From NCBI GenBank assembly GCA_022495005.1, contig JAGYXB010001104.1, positions 558,001 through 622,000 of the forward strand: a stretch of 64,000 nucleotides of DNA, given 5' to 3'. This DNA is from Rhyacophila brunnea (Eukaryota; Arthropoda; Insecta; Trichoptera; Rhyacophilidae). The notes under the pieces were generated by a model. It saw nothing but the letters and a program-made list of their open reading frames with translations, was not told the origin of the DNA and made no database searches. Below are positions 1-10,161 of the stretch, in pieces. Positions within the stretch are counted from its first letter, which is position 1. Each line of letters opens with the position of its first letter. The position numbers and the translations under genes were made by a program.

Positions 1-183
1 TGGATGGTTTTCACGAATTCAGAAATTGTATGGTGCACTGCGGACCCACCCATCTCAATAATTCTCATTTTTTAGAGTGCTATGAAAAATCTTTATTTAT
101 CAAGGGAGCTGTGAAACGAAAAAGCTTGAAAACGACTGCTGTATAATGGCACACTAATATAATGGATTTTCTTCCGTTTTCAG

Positions 184-3100
184 CATCGGGGCAGTCTGCT
201 ACCTTCCAGTCTCTCCACTTTATGCGAGGAGTAGTGTCCAGGGTTTTGGCTGTACTCCGTACCAAGCAGGACAACTCCCTCCTGGCAATGATGCCGGCAC
301 CGCAGATGTGTCCACGATCTGCCATCGCTACCAGTCGGAATGGCCGCCGAACCATGGAGGACCGACATGTCGTTATCGATGACTTCTCTAGACTCTTCGA
401 TATACCAGTGCGTAGGATTTGTTGTAACTACTTGATACCACTCTTAAAAACTGCTCGACATATAATTATCGACAACCTTGTTTTTATTTTAGTATGGTGT
501 CAATATAATTATAATTTTACAGAAAAGGTCGATTAACAAGTCAACTCAACAGGTATCTGTCAAAATAATGTTATCTCCTTCTGAGAATTCCTATGGTGAA
601 ATTATATCATCATAGTGGATATTAGTGTTTTAACTTTGTCCATTTAGTCTTTCAGTGAAATTTTGTTTATGAAAAGAACAAATATCATTTTTAAATAGTT
701 TTTTTTACCTGTATGGTCATTTATTCATTTTCGAGTCATCATGAATCATGCAATGAAAAGGACAAACGTGATGTTTAAAAGATTTTTCTCCAGTATCCAT
801 CATTTTATGTGTTTTTAAGTGGTTAAACCGTTTGCATGTTTATAAACAAACATCATATTTTAAATAGGTTTTTTTCACAAGCGCTGAGGAAATATATGCT
901 TTCAAAGTGGGCCGTAATCCATCCTAAAAGTTTGGGAAACTCTAGATACATGTTCATGATGAAGTTTTGGCACTATTCTGACACAAATGTATTAACTCGT
1001 TAACTGCTGACCACTTAATGACCACATTTAATTATAATGTTAATTGCTACGCGCTAGGGTGCGGTTTGCGCATTGAACGACTTAATAGAGTAATATCAGA
1101 TGACATTTCATAGGGTGATGATATTCACACCCTGGGATACATTATCAAAAAAAAATCCACTTCTTGAAGTATGTTCGTGAAGCATCTAATAATCAAATAA
1201 ATCACAGATACAGTAGATTCCTGATTATCCGGGCTAATGGTGGGGAGAGGCGGCACGGATAAATGAAAAACACGGATAACCTGAACTACAGTTTTTTCTT
1301 TTTAAAATAGTAGGTACATAATATCATGTATACATTTCTGAAACAGACAATTATTTTAACATATTGTTTAATAATCATTATTTATATAGAAAATCTGTGA
1401 TTTTGTTTTTTTTTGCAGGAATCTCACATATTATTTATTAGCTTTGACTTTATTTACCCGCTATAACACTTTTTCATTATGTTGAGAAAATCAACAAAAA
1501 CTTTTTGAACTAAAAAGGTTTTTGAATGTTACAGTAGTGTTATAGCGGGATTTGATAGACACATTGATTTTGTTTCATAAATGACAGTTAATCGTTGCAG
1601 CTTTTGAAAGAGTCGATAAAATTTTCATACAGAGATTTTAATAATGAATCCAACGATATATATATCTTAATTATTTCAAAAAAATGTTATAGCGGGTTTT
1701 GAAACTCAGCGACACATATACAGTTTAAATTGTAAATTATCAAAAAAAATGTCTCAAATTGCAAGCTTCGTATTTTTCCGCTAGGTGCCTCTGGGAAGTA
1801 GAGGATTTGCCTTAAAGATGTAACATTAGGTGTTAAAAATTTTGCAACCATTACGGCGTTGTCCGTTTTCAATATGCTTTCATTTGGATGAGAAGAAGCA
1901 TTATCTAATAAGCGCACTGCTTTCTGTGGCAACCCCTTAATTTTCAAAACATCTCTCACAAAAAATCAACTTCATGTTTACAAAAGCGAGCGATTTAAAA
2001 AAAAATTAAATTCATGCTCGGATAATCGGGAGTTTACTGTAAATAGTTGTTATTCCATTTAAATAAGTGATGACATTTTTCTTATTGTGATTTCAGGGTT
2101 CTGAATCAAGCAGTTTTTACGCCATCTATGATGGACATTGTGGGTCGTTAGCGGCTTCATTTGCGGCTGTCCACCTTCACTTCCACTTCGTCAACAGTCC
2201 TCACTTCCTAACAAACCCAAAAGCAGCCCTACGGGAGGCATTCATACAAACTGATAAAGAATTCGGTGATAAAAAGTCTGCTGGTGTAAGTTTCTATAAT
2301 TATATAAAACATTAATTTGTAGTTTCGTCAAAAAAAAAAAAAAAATTAGTACTGGTATGTATATTAGAATGATAGTTTAGTGCCAGAAGCTGATTATGTC
2401 AATCTTTTGATGTCAGTCAACTGCTGGCTGTAGGCGTCATTGTTCCTTTTATCTCAATTGGTTTCTGTCCCATGCTATAGTTATTACTGCCTAGTAAACT
2501 GTATTCACCATTCTATGAGTCAATTTAATCTATAATCTTAATTTTATATTGAAGCTCACTTAGGTATATCTATTTATAATGACATTAACATTGTTCTGAA
2601 TTTATATCAAGTGATAATTGGAATTAGTAGAATTTATAATAAGTGATATAGTATATAAGTCCAGGATTTTAAATAGTTCCTGTTTATAATATATCTATAG
2701 ACAATAAATATAAATGTTAATCACTGAATATAAATAATTTTGTTTATTTTTCAGGGAACTACAGCAGCAGTTTGTTATTTGAAAGGAAATAACTTATTGG
2801 TTGGCTGGGTAGGTGACACACAGGCACTTCTCGTCGGAGATGGCTCATTAATTCAACTTGTTAACCCTCATAGACCTTCCAGACAGGTTAATTAACATGC
2901 CATTACTATATTATTTCGATAGTCCATCTATCATTCCCATACTAATAATATTACAGGGCTCTGCTATTTGAAATTCAAAACCGCTCCCACAAACAAAAAT
3001 ATATTTTTAGCCCAGTTTCAAACCATTTTAAAAACGATCTTGTAACTGTTTCCAACAGATGGTACTGCATTCCTAGAAACTTGATTATACTATAAACAAC

Positions 3101-5016
3101 AATCTAAGGCTAAGCTAAGAATATAAATTTGTTTGAATCACAATAATTATGATGAATAGGAAATCTATCCCTAGACCAGCGATGGTGAACCTTTTTATGC
3201 TTACCTGCCAAAAACTTAACAAACATTTTTGTTTAGTATAGGTAAACTACCATAAGTCCAAACAGCAGTATTAATTGAGAACATCAGGTGTATTAATATT
3301 CTTTTTATTAATTTTCAATCCAATATGCATATTAACCGCCTTACAAACTGCCTACTTAACGAATTCTTTACGAGGTATAGATATCAGCTACTTGCTCCAC
3401 CTATTAGGTCTATGCTATGAGAATTTTCAAACATATTATTGTCAATTTACGGAAATGTTTATTTTATCAATTTAATTAATATACTTACCGTCGAAAATTC
3501 ATTTTAATACGATGTATGTACATTTACAAGTAGATGGCATAACTACTTGAAAACATTAACTGATGGAAGACCATTTAAATAAAGATGTTTGTTGATAACA
3601 ATAAAATTATAATGACAGCCATCGGGACAACTCTGTCAACAAAGCAGAATTGCGAATGTGATGACAAATATCTGCATTGGCATTCTACAATTTTTCGTTG
3701 ATTGTTTTATTATTTTAAGAATTAAAAAAGTGCTGAACTACAAATTTTCTTGCACTGAAAGTGGCAATAAATTGCTGCAAATCGATATTATTGTTTTATT
3801 AACTACTACATACAAATGCCCATTTCTATATGACTTGTATGACCAAAATATTAATTATTACCCATACATTAACTATTATAACGAATATAGCGTACCACAC
3901 CTATGGCAAACCTTTTTATGCTTTATGCGTCATAATATTCATAATGGTGAGTGGTGTGGCGTGTCAATGGCTAATATTGGGGGTAAATGATAAATCAAGA
4001 ACTGCATTATCTGCCTATTACTAGTATTAATTCATTGTTATAAATTTACTGATATATACATGTATTATTTCAGCCCTACCGTCTCCATAAAGTGAAAATA
4101 AAATTATGAAAACAATTTTAAATTCATTTGTTCTTATGCAATAATTTGACACATATTGGTGAAATCTCAATTAAATGCGATGTTTGTTCTTATACAAGCA
4201 GAAGGTTTGACGAGATAAACACACATATTTATTAGAAAAACCACAACAAATACGATATTGCTGATATTTCTTTTATTAGAAATTTAACAACTTAAAAATG
4301 CTTCAGTGAAAATCTATTTAAATGTGAATGTCATGCATTTACAATTAGAACCTATGACCACCCAAAAACATTTACTGGTGATAAACCATTTAAACCAAAT
4401 GTTTTTTCATATTATTACAATGACGACCACCCGGCCGACTTAACGAAATATTGGAAGTGTGATGAAGAATAGTCAATATTTTCTTTTATAAAATGCAAAT
4501 TTATTTTATAAAATTGATTTCATCTAAGATTCTTTTGCGTACCAGTAAAATTACCGCGTGTGCCATAGGTTCGCCACCTCCTATCAAATAAATGGCAGAC
4601 CACTTCAATTATTGTATAGCCAAATACACCGAACTGTAATTTTTTCAAATATTTACATTAACAAACACCAACAATACATAAATATGTCATACGTATATTA
4701 CCAAACATCAATAATCAAAAATAAAGATTGCGGCTATAAGGCTATAAACGATGTGACCATATTTCAGTATGCCAACTTACAAAATTTTAATTTCCTTGAC
4801 CAGTTCACACTAAAAACGTTCTATAAATCGAAGCTGTAGTCGAAGCTCTATGACTATGCCATAACATAATTAAGTGGTGAATTATAATACTGATGAAATT
4901 AATTCTTTTTCTATTTTAGGATGAAAATGATCGCATAACTTCATTAGGCGGATGCTGTATGAAATACAAAGGATTGTGGAGAGTGAGCGGGGTGCTTGCT
5001 GTGTCTCGTGCCATTG
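184..5016 (+). CDS. PP2C/PPM phosphatase (PPM1E/PPM1F-like), exons 1-4 only
   Basis: Metal-dependent Ser/Thr protein phosphatase, catalytic domain N-terminal half. Exons joined by GT-AG introns: 184-407 (acceptor after a pyrimidine tract, donor GTGCGT), 2097-2285, 2755-2886 and 4920-5016 (donor GTGAGT). All join in one frame, and exon 4 ends one base into a codon. In order I see GRRTMEDRHVVIDDF (phosphate-binding Arg, acidic metal ligands), FYAIYDGHCG (metal Asp and catalytic His; the family normally has DGHGG), GTTAAVC, WVGDTQALLV, PHRPSRQDENDRI and VSGVLAVSRAIG. The HRP-RQDE and SRAIG context fits PPM1E/PPM1F (POPX) better than PPM1A; members dephosphorylate PAK and CaMK kinases. Exon 4 stops just before the expected GD metal ligand. 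The last third of the domain is not visible, nor is the N-terminus, which probably lies left of the window (an ATG at 162 is in frame but falls in the likely acceptor tract). Either a very long intron, an assembly break or a truncated gene explains this. Confidence 0.85.
690..870 (-). pseudogene. antisense C2H2 zinc-finger relic in PP2C intron 1
   Basis: Read on the minus strand, this stretch gives a decayed run resembling a finger end plus linker: HIK, then MDTGEKSFKHHVC with a further Cys and His downstream (CPFHCMIHDD). The linker TGEKSF is the hallmark of tandem C2H2 fingers. The frame has shifts and stops and several zinc ligands are lost, so it is a fossil. A sense-orientated relic of similar kind lies in intron 3. 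Confidence 0.45.
1211..2039 (-). mobile_element. Non-autonomous pogo/Tigger element in PP2C intron 1
   Basis: The left end reads CAGTAGATTCCTGATTATCC. The right end, reverse-complemented, reads CAGTAAACTCCCGATTATCC, so the terminal inverted repeats match over about 25 bp with few changes. A TA dinucleotide flanks both ends (1209-1210 and 2040-2041), as expected for a Tc1/mariner-pogo target duplication. Length is 829 bp, and the interior keeps a transposase fragment in antisense to the phosphatase. The right end lies 57 bp before the exon 2 acceptor. Movement would have depended on an enzyme supplied elsewhere. Confidence 0.85.
1687..1959 (-). pseudogene. Tigger-type DDE transposase fragment
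   Basis: About 90 codons on the minus strand contain KGLPQKAVRLLDNASSHP followed by VAKFLTPNVTSL. This is the block around the second catalytic Asp of pogo/Tigger/jerky DDE_1 transposases (LLDNAPSHP and FLPPNVTSL in the family). The first Asp block, the N-terminal DNA-binding domains and the C-terminal catalytic residue are missing, and a stop codon lies just upstream. It is a remnant inside the 1211-2039 element, not a working enzyme. Confidence 0.75.
3177..4582. mobile_element. hAT-like ends around decayed sequence in PP2C intron 3
   Basis: A CAGCGATGGTGAACC end at 3177 resembles hAT termini. Near 4561-4582 a facing end reads GCCATAGGTTCGCCACC, and another GGCAAACC end lies near 3905. No 8-bp target duplication could be matched at the outer pair, so this may be several old nested insertions rather than one element. 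Zinc-finger relics lie between the ends. Confidence 0.4.
3540..4470 (+). pseudogene. Decayed C2H2 zinc-finger array in PP2C intron 3
   Basis: Sense-strand reading, with frame changes, gives HIGEISIKCDVCSYTSRRFD (a linker plus a CxxC finger start), then NLFKCECHAFTIRTYD and FTGDKPFKPNVFS. The spacing of linkers (GEISIKC, SENLFKC, GDKPFK) every 80 to 100 bases is that of tandem C2H2 fingers. Stops, frameshifts and lost Cys/His residues show that it no longer codes. It is not part of the phosphatase and is unlikely to be spliced into it. Source: probably a large insect zinc-finger family or a transposon-captured copy. Confidence 0.5.
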
Positions 5017-5205
5017 GTGAGTAGATATGAACTAATATTTCACAACATTGTGACTTCTAGATGTAGCTGGGTGTCACATTCGTTAGATGATAATATGCCA
5101 TTTTCGATTTGCTGAAAATAGCCACAATACTTTAATCTTTTTTGTTTTGTCTTAGATTTTAGATAATAGCAATATTGCATTCTGCAGAAAACTTTCACGC
5201 CACTA

Positions 5206-5405
5206 GAGTCGTTTTTTGCAACCCGGGTTTCGCCTTTCGGTATCTTCAGGCGCTGTGTACACTCACCAAAGGCAAACACTCACTGAGAAAGAACACTGTT
5301 AACTCTAACTTATATAATAAAGTAGGTAAAAACTTATCACCTACCTATTAAGTCAAGGATCCAATAAAAAATTATATAACCAACAAATTATGAATAGTTG
5401 AAGTG
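5206..5405 (-). repeat. Dispersed repeat copy 1 (hammerhead-like core)
   Basis: About 200 bp are shared, with substitutions and small indels, with 59668-59895 in the same orientation. Shared landmarks on the + strand are GAGTCGTTTT, GGTTTCGCCTTTCG, CACCTACCTATTAAGTCAA and ATTATGAATAGTTGAA. A shorter third copy lies at 14513-14559. The arrangement resembles the terminal regions of Penelope-like elements or retrozymes, but no reverse transcriptase or GIY-YIG domain is attached here, so the class is unproven. Confidence 0.7.
5218..5255 (-). other. Hammerhead-ribozyme-like core
   Basis: On the minus strand: CTGAAGA, a short stem capped by GAAA, then GAAA, a self-complementary CCCGGG, and TTGC. 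This order matches the type I hammerhead core (CUGANGA, stem II, GAAA, stem III, UH). The two bases either side of the core can pair (GC with GC). Against it: one extra U follows CUGANGA, and stem II has only two good pairs in this copy. It could be a decayed ribozyme or coincidence. Confidence 0.25.
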
Positions 5406-5548
5406 TTTGTAAAAGACCCCATACCTTATCAATCATCAAACCTGATAGATCATTAGTACTTATAAACAATAAAAATACTACACTCAAGAGGTGTAAAATC
5501 GTCCAAGCGGTACTGTCATTTCTTGCAAAATATAATTAACACAATATA

Positions 5549-6783
5549 CAGGCGGACATCGACTTACGAAAGTTCGACTTTCGCACAATTCGCTATTTCG
5601 CTCATTTCAAAAAAAAAAGGTTTTTTGAAAATGTCGCGCTGTGGGCCGTTGGGTTAAGATATCCCCTTCTCGCTCGCTCACAAGCAAGTGCATTTCTTGC
5701 GTCACTTGCATCCTGCTCGCACCCGTCACTTTGCTTGTGAGCTAGCTAGGATAGGTTTAGTCTTGCGCAGGAGCGCGTGCGGGCGTGTCATGTTGTGCGT
5801 TTTGCTAATTTTATTCATTTGAAATATTTCACCCTAAAAATTTATAAACATGAGTGAGAAACGGAAGAACTGCAGTGTTGATACGAACAAAAAGAAATCA
5901 AGGACTCATAAACTTCTCACGATCGAGGCCAAGATGGAAATTATTAGACGTTCTGATAGCGGCGAATCTTTTGCTTCAATCGGACGTTCGTATGATACTA
6001 ACAGGTCTATGATATGTTAAATTTTGAAAAATAAAAATAAAATTAAGGAATACGTTCAAAACTGTGGAAATATATCTTTAAAGATTGATTCCAAAAGACA
6101 CGGCATAGTTATGGATGAAATGAAAAAATCTTTGTCATCATGGATCGATGACCAACATCAAAAAGATGTCCCTCTGAGTATTTCAATTATTCAAGCGAAG
6201 GCTCTTAGTTTGCACAAAGATTGGAAGGCTAGATTAAAAGAAGATTCTAACACGATTTTTCAAGCAAGTAACGGCTGGTTTAACAAGATTAAAATGAGGT
6301 ATTCTTTTCATAATAATAAATTCACTGGAAAATCGGCTGACGAAAATGAAATATATAATGAAAGTGAGGAAGAAGAAGCTGATAAAATCATCAAGACTTT
6401 AACAATGAAAAATATAAATGAAGCCTTCATGCATCTTGACAAATTTTTAAATATCATGGAAGATTGTGATCCCAATGGAGAACGCATATCTCAAGTGCGT
6501 AGGGCGATCAATAAAGACATAGCATGTTATAAAATACTATACGAAGAAAAGAAAAAGAAGAGTGGCAAACAGTTAACTCTCGATAACTTTTTAAGGGAAA
6601 CACCCGCAAACCCCATTTAAACATGTCTCTTAAACGCCTTTTAAACATGTTTTATTTACTTGATAAATATATATTTAAAATACAGACAATTTAAAAAAAA
6701 ATTTACTTCCCTCTACTTTCGAACATTCAACATTCGCACACATTTTCAGGAACCAATTATGTGCGAAAGTCGAGGTCCTCCTG
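5549..6783 (+). mobile_element. Tigger/pogo-type element without a catalytic domain
   Basis: The left end CAGGCGGACATCGACTTACG and the reverse-complemented right end CAGGAGGACCTCGACTTTCG form terminal inverted repeats, each flanked by TA (5547-5548, 6784-6785). Length is 1235 bp. It contains one coding remnant (5850-6620) on the + strand and otherwise short untranslated flanks. It lies about 530 bp after phosphatase exon 4, probably in the next intron. Confidence 0.88.
5850..6620 (+). pseudogene. Tigger transposase derivative: CENP-B-type DNA-binding half plus tail
   Basis: Starts at ATG 5850 (MSEKRKNCSVDTNKKKSR). It continues into a pipsqueak-type helix-turn-helix (TIEAKMEIIRRSDSGESF, IGRSYDTNRSMIC), then an in-frame TAA at 6018-6020, then KNKNKIKEYVQNCG in the same frame. 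A CENP-B-type domain follows (LSSWIDDQHQKDVPLS, QASNGWFNKIKMRYSF). It is joined directly to an acidic stretch and a Tigger C-terminal tail (MKNINEAFMHLDKFLNIMED ... KQLTLDNFLRETP). The roughly 200-residue DDE domain that should lie between is absent. So the product could bind DNA but not cut it, and the single stop would block translation unless read through. Apart from the stop the frame is clean for about 256 codons, so the loss of the catalytic core is a deletion and not general decay. Confidence 0.8.
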
Positions 6784-6785
6784 TA

Positions 6786-9264
6786 GTAACAAGCTATAAT
6801 CTGTTTGTATTTTGATAGATATACAACAGTAGATACGGTAGACAGTAGACATGCGTCATTTATGTAGGACTGACTTGAAACTTGTGAGTCAGAAGCTGCC
6901 TGTGAAACAGTCATACACCAAGTTTTATGCACATGCGTCATGACTAATGTGACCATTTATTTTTTTCCTCCAAACGGGATATCTACTAGTTTTTAGGTAC
7001 CTAATAGTATGTGAAGACCCCAAGCAAATATCATTCTAAGTCCATTTTTTGTATAAAATGAACTGTTAATGCCATCTTGTGGAAAATTTCTTAACGTATT
7101 TTTCTGTGTAAAAACATTTTCGGAAAAATAAATCTGAGTCCTATAAAAACGTGTTTCTAAAAAAGGTGGTCAGGGAAAGATCATTCCATGTGCATGAATA
7201 CTGGGAAATATGTATTGTATTTTTGTCAATTGAGTACATTTTCAAATAAATGGTAGTGTTTATTAATCATATTTTTATGTTAAATAATTATAAAAATCTT
7301 TTAAAAATTATAGTGAAAGATTAATAATTGTAACAACTATTCAGAGTTTGAAACTTTAAAAATCGATTTACTCAAAATGATACAGGTGTGACATAGAATG
7401 ATATTTGCTTGTGGTCTTCATGTGTATTCAAGAAAACGCATATTTATTCATAGTTTTTATTTATTAATGAAAAGAACAGGAATGAAAACGTGAAAGTAAA
7501 TAATTTATGTGGTCTTATTTATTTTTCTGAAGAACAAAGTATATTTGGTTTTGATTAGAAATAAAAATGAAATTCTTGGCAGGACTTCTTAAAATTTACT
7601 TTGGTAATTAACATTGCTTTAAGAACTGCGACTTGCAACTGTGTTTTTTCTTAAATAAGAGAAAACACCACAAAAAGACCATACTATTTCTACCGGTGCT
7701 TTTCTATCGATTTTTTATTTTTCGCGCCTTTTTATTTAATTGTTAACGTGGGTTGCGCTCTTTCTGAAAACGGGACATTTCGGCATCCCAAAACTGAGCT
7801 CGAGGACAACAGGATAGGCTAACTAAAAACGGGACTGTCCCGTTTAAATGACTGATTTGGATGTCATAGTGTTTCATTTGGTACATTTCAATTCAGTCAA
7901 CGTCTTTTGTGACCATTTTGAAGGTAGGAAAATACTTGGTGAATGCTCTGAAGATAAACAAGTCCGAGCGTTCTCTGTGAATGCGTTCTCTGTGAATGCG
8001 TTGGATGAGAATTGTTGTTATTCGTTTGACTTAATAAGTAAGAACGAGACATGAAATGTAATTGACGCAAAGGCTTCTTCTTCAAATTCAAGTGACTCGT
8101 CTCCCGTTAATATTAGATAGAAGCTCGATTAATCATACAAAACTGTATTCAGAGAAAAGGGCACAAAACATTTTAATAGTTAAAAACAACTTTATATATA
8201 ATGTGATTACCTATTCTATCTTGTCATGATGATTAGTTATGTAAGGCTATGATGATGATAACGATATCATGAGCATGAAGGTACCTTTGACTACTGCATA
8301 AGGGAGACTTCCCGTGCTTCATGCATTTCCGTGCGGAAAACGTTTTTAACAGTCTTCATAATATGTAATTAATAATAATAATATTGTCATTAATTTTACA
8401 AAAAAATAATTGTTTGTAGAATTGGGTTGGTAAACAAATATTCAGAGCAGCTGTTATTGTGCATCTTTACTATAGGAAGATCTGTAACACAAAACACATG
8501 TTAAAAGTAAGTTATTATTCATTTACCAGGCACAATATGTTTACTGCTGATTCTCAGAAGCTAAATTATAATATCATTAATAATTATTACTTTTGGTAAT
8601 CTTGCTAATAAATTCATATAGGTTCATACTTTATTATTAATTTAGTATTTTGAAATTTATCTTAACCTTTTAAAGTGGCAATTAATAACAATAATCTTTA
8701 GTATTAGACTCCATGTCCATTGCAATCTCATGTGCCTCTGTGTTCAATCACTGTCAATCAATACGTAGGACTTAGATTGATAGTGGTTTTTGTGTAGAAC
8801 AGTGATGTTCTCCTTTTTGTAGTAGAGGGTTACTTTGAACGTCTCGAACATTCCAATTCTCCCCTCTTATTCCAAGAAAGTAAAAATATTTATTATTAGG
8901 TAAGTACCTAGAGTTACCTTGGTTAACAAAGTAGATATGTCTCATAAAATAAGTTAAAATTGTTATCAACAGTTTGAATACGTAATGGCCCAAACACATT
9001 ACTATCTCTATCTCAGCGTGACAGCATGTGACATGATGATAATGCGTTCGTTACACAATATGAGGAGGTTTATATTCTGCGCTTTGCAAATAAAATGTTA
9101 ATTTACCTTAATTTATTTAATTATGTTTTTATTGGCTATTGCAATAATAGTATGTTAAGTTTAACTGATAATCTCCATTGGAGAATTCAAAGTAACATGT
9201 TTAGCACATTAAATTCATAAATACATAATACATAATTTGGAACACTCAAAAATATACTTATTAG
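6786..9264. other. AT-rich stretch with no gene recognised
   Basis: No exon-like or transposase-like reading frame was seen on either strand. A 15-bp unit (GCGTTCTCTGTGAAT) is repeated in tandem at 7968-7997. CGGGA/TCCCG-rich words near 6970, 7770 and 7827 may be worn DNA-transposon ends but could not be paired convincingly. Confidence 0.5.
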
Positions 9265-9740
9265 AAATAATTACAAGAAAAGAACTTTTTATATACAACG
9301 TTTTTAAATTTTCTGTTGAATTATTATGCTCAATATGCTCAAACTTGTACTTGATATGAAGTAAATAAAAAACAAACAAACAAATATAGAATACTGAAAT
9401 GTCATTTTGACATTTCATTTTGATTTCCATAGTAACGCTCCTATATATTAATAATTTAGTTGCTAGAACCCCTTTGCAACCAACATCTTTTACTTTCTTG
9501 TCTTTTACTTTTTACGGATTTTTCTGAAATAACTTTCCATACAAAACAGAATTAACTGAAAATGAATTCAATTCTACTTAAAGATGGCTAAAAGTATTAA
9601 AAGAATGCATTGGCATTATGTTCTGATATATATATTCTAAAAGTTTCAAATGTCTAGCTAGTCGGGAAGTTAGTTAAAAATCGATTGCAAGATTTGTACT
9701 GGACAAACAACCACCGGACAAACAAGAATACGAGCTAATG
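9265..9740 (+). repeat. Dispersed repeat, copy A
   Basis: About 480 bp are repeated in reverse orientation at 19393-19885. Shared blocks include AAAATCGATTGCAAGATTTG and CAACCACCGGACAAACAAGA (read on +). Copies are roughly 85-90% alike by eye with indels. No coding frame or terminal repeats were recognised, so the class is unknown. Confidence 0.75.
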
Positions 9741-10009
9741 AAAACGTTGTAAAATATAGGTATCTACTGAGCAAGATTTAAGATTTAAACCTTAACCGGC
9801 ATCCATCGGACTCAGGCCAATGTTCTTTATAGATAAAGCAACCGAGCAAGCGATTAGTATTGCACTGAAATGTCTTAGCAACCATGCGTATATAAAAAAA
9901 ATATAAATTGGGCTCCTATGTAAAAATTCCATTCAGTGTTTCTAAAAAAATCTACCCTGAATCAAAGTCTGGAGATTTTTTAAATTTTCCTACCATATTA
10001 ATCCCCCTG

Positions 10010-10068
10010 ATCTCGATTCATGTCATCATACATTTATGTGATTTTCTCAAAGCCTGTATATTTGTTTC
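10010..10068 (+). repeat. Fragment of tRNA-derived SINE family 1
   Basis: Reads CTCGATTCATGTCATC, then TTATGTGATTTTCTCAAAGC. This matches the segment just after the B box in the fuller copies at 30370-30595 and 37105-37312. Only the middle of the element is present. Confidence 0.5.
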
Positions 10069-10130
10069 GCTGGTGTAGTAATAGAAGGTACCTAATATGT
10101 TACTGTCATAATAATAATATAGATAACATC

Positions 10131-10161
10131 TTGGACCATAATAATTATTATTATGGTCCAA
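10131..10161. repeat. Perfect 31-nt palindrome
   Basis: TTGGACCATAATAAT and its exact reverse complement are separated by a single T. As RNA it would be a tight AT-rich hairpin; as DNA it could extrude. No neighbouring gene suggests a terminator or regulatory role. Confidence 0.6.

Noticed and set aside
76..141. Extra upstream phosphatase exon after an acceptor-like TTTTTTAG
   Set aside because: The open frame there ends in a phase that does not join exon 1, and the implied intron would be only about 43 bp.
162..536. Single-exon reading of 124 codons starting at ATG 162
   Set aside because: It runs through a clear donor at 408 and its first residues lie in the acceptor pyrimidine tract; the spliced model fits PP2C.
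6951..7850. Possible DNA transposon between CGGGA-rich words
   Set aside because: TGACCATTTA...AAACGGGA and TCCCGTTTAAATGACTG face each other, but the ends align poorly and no target duplication was found.
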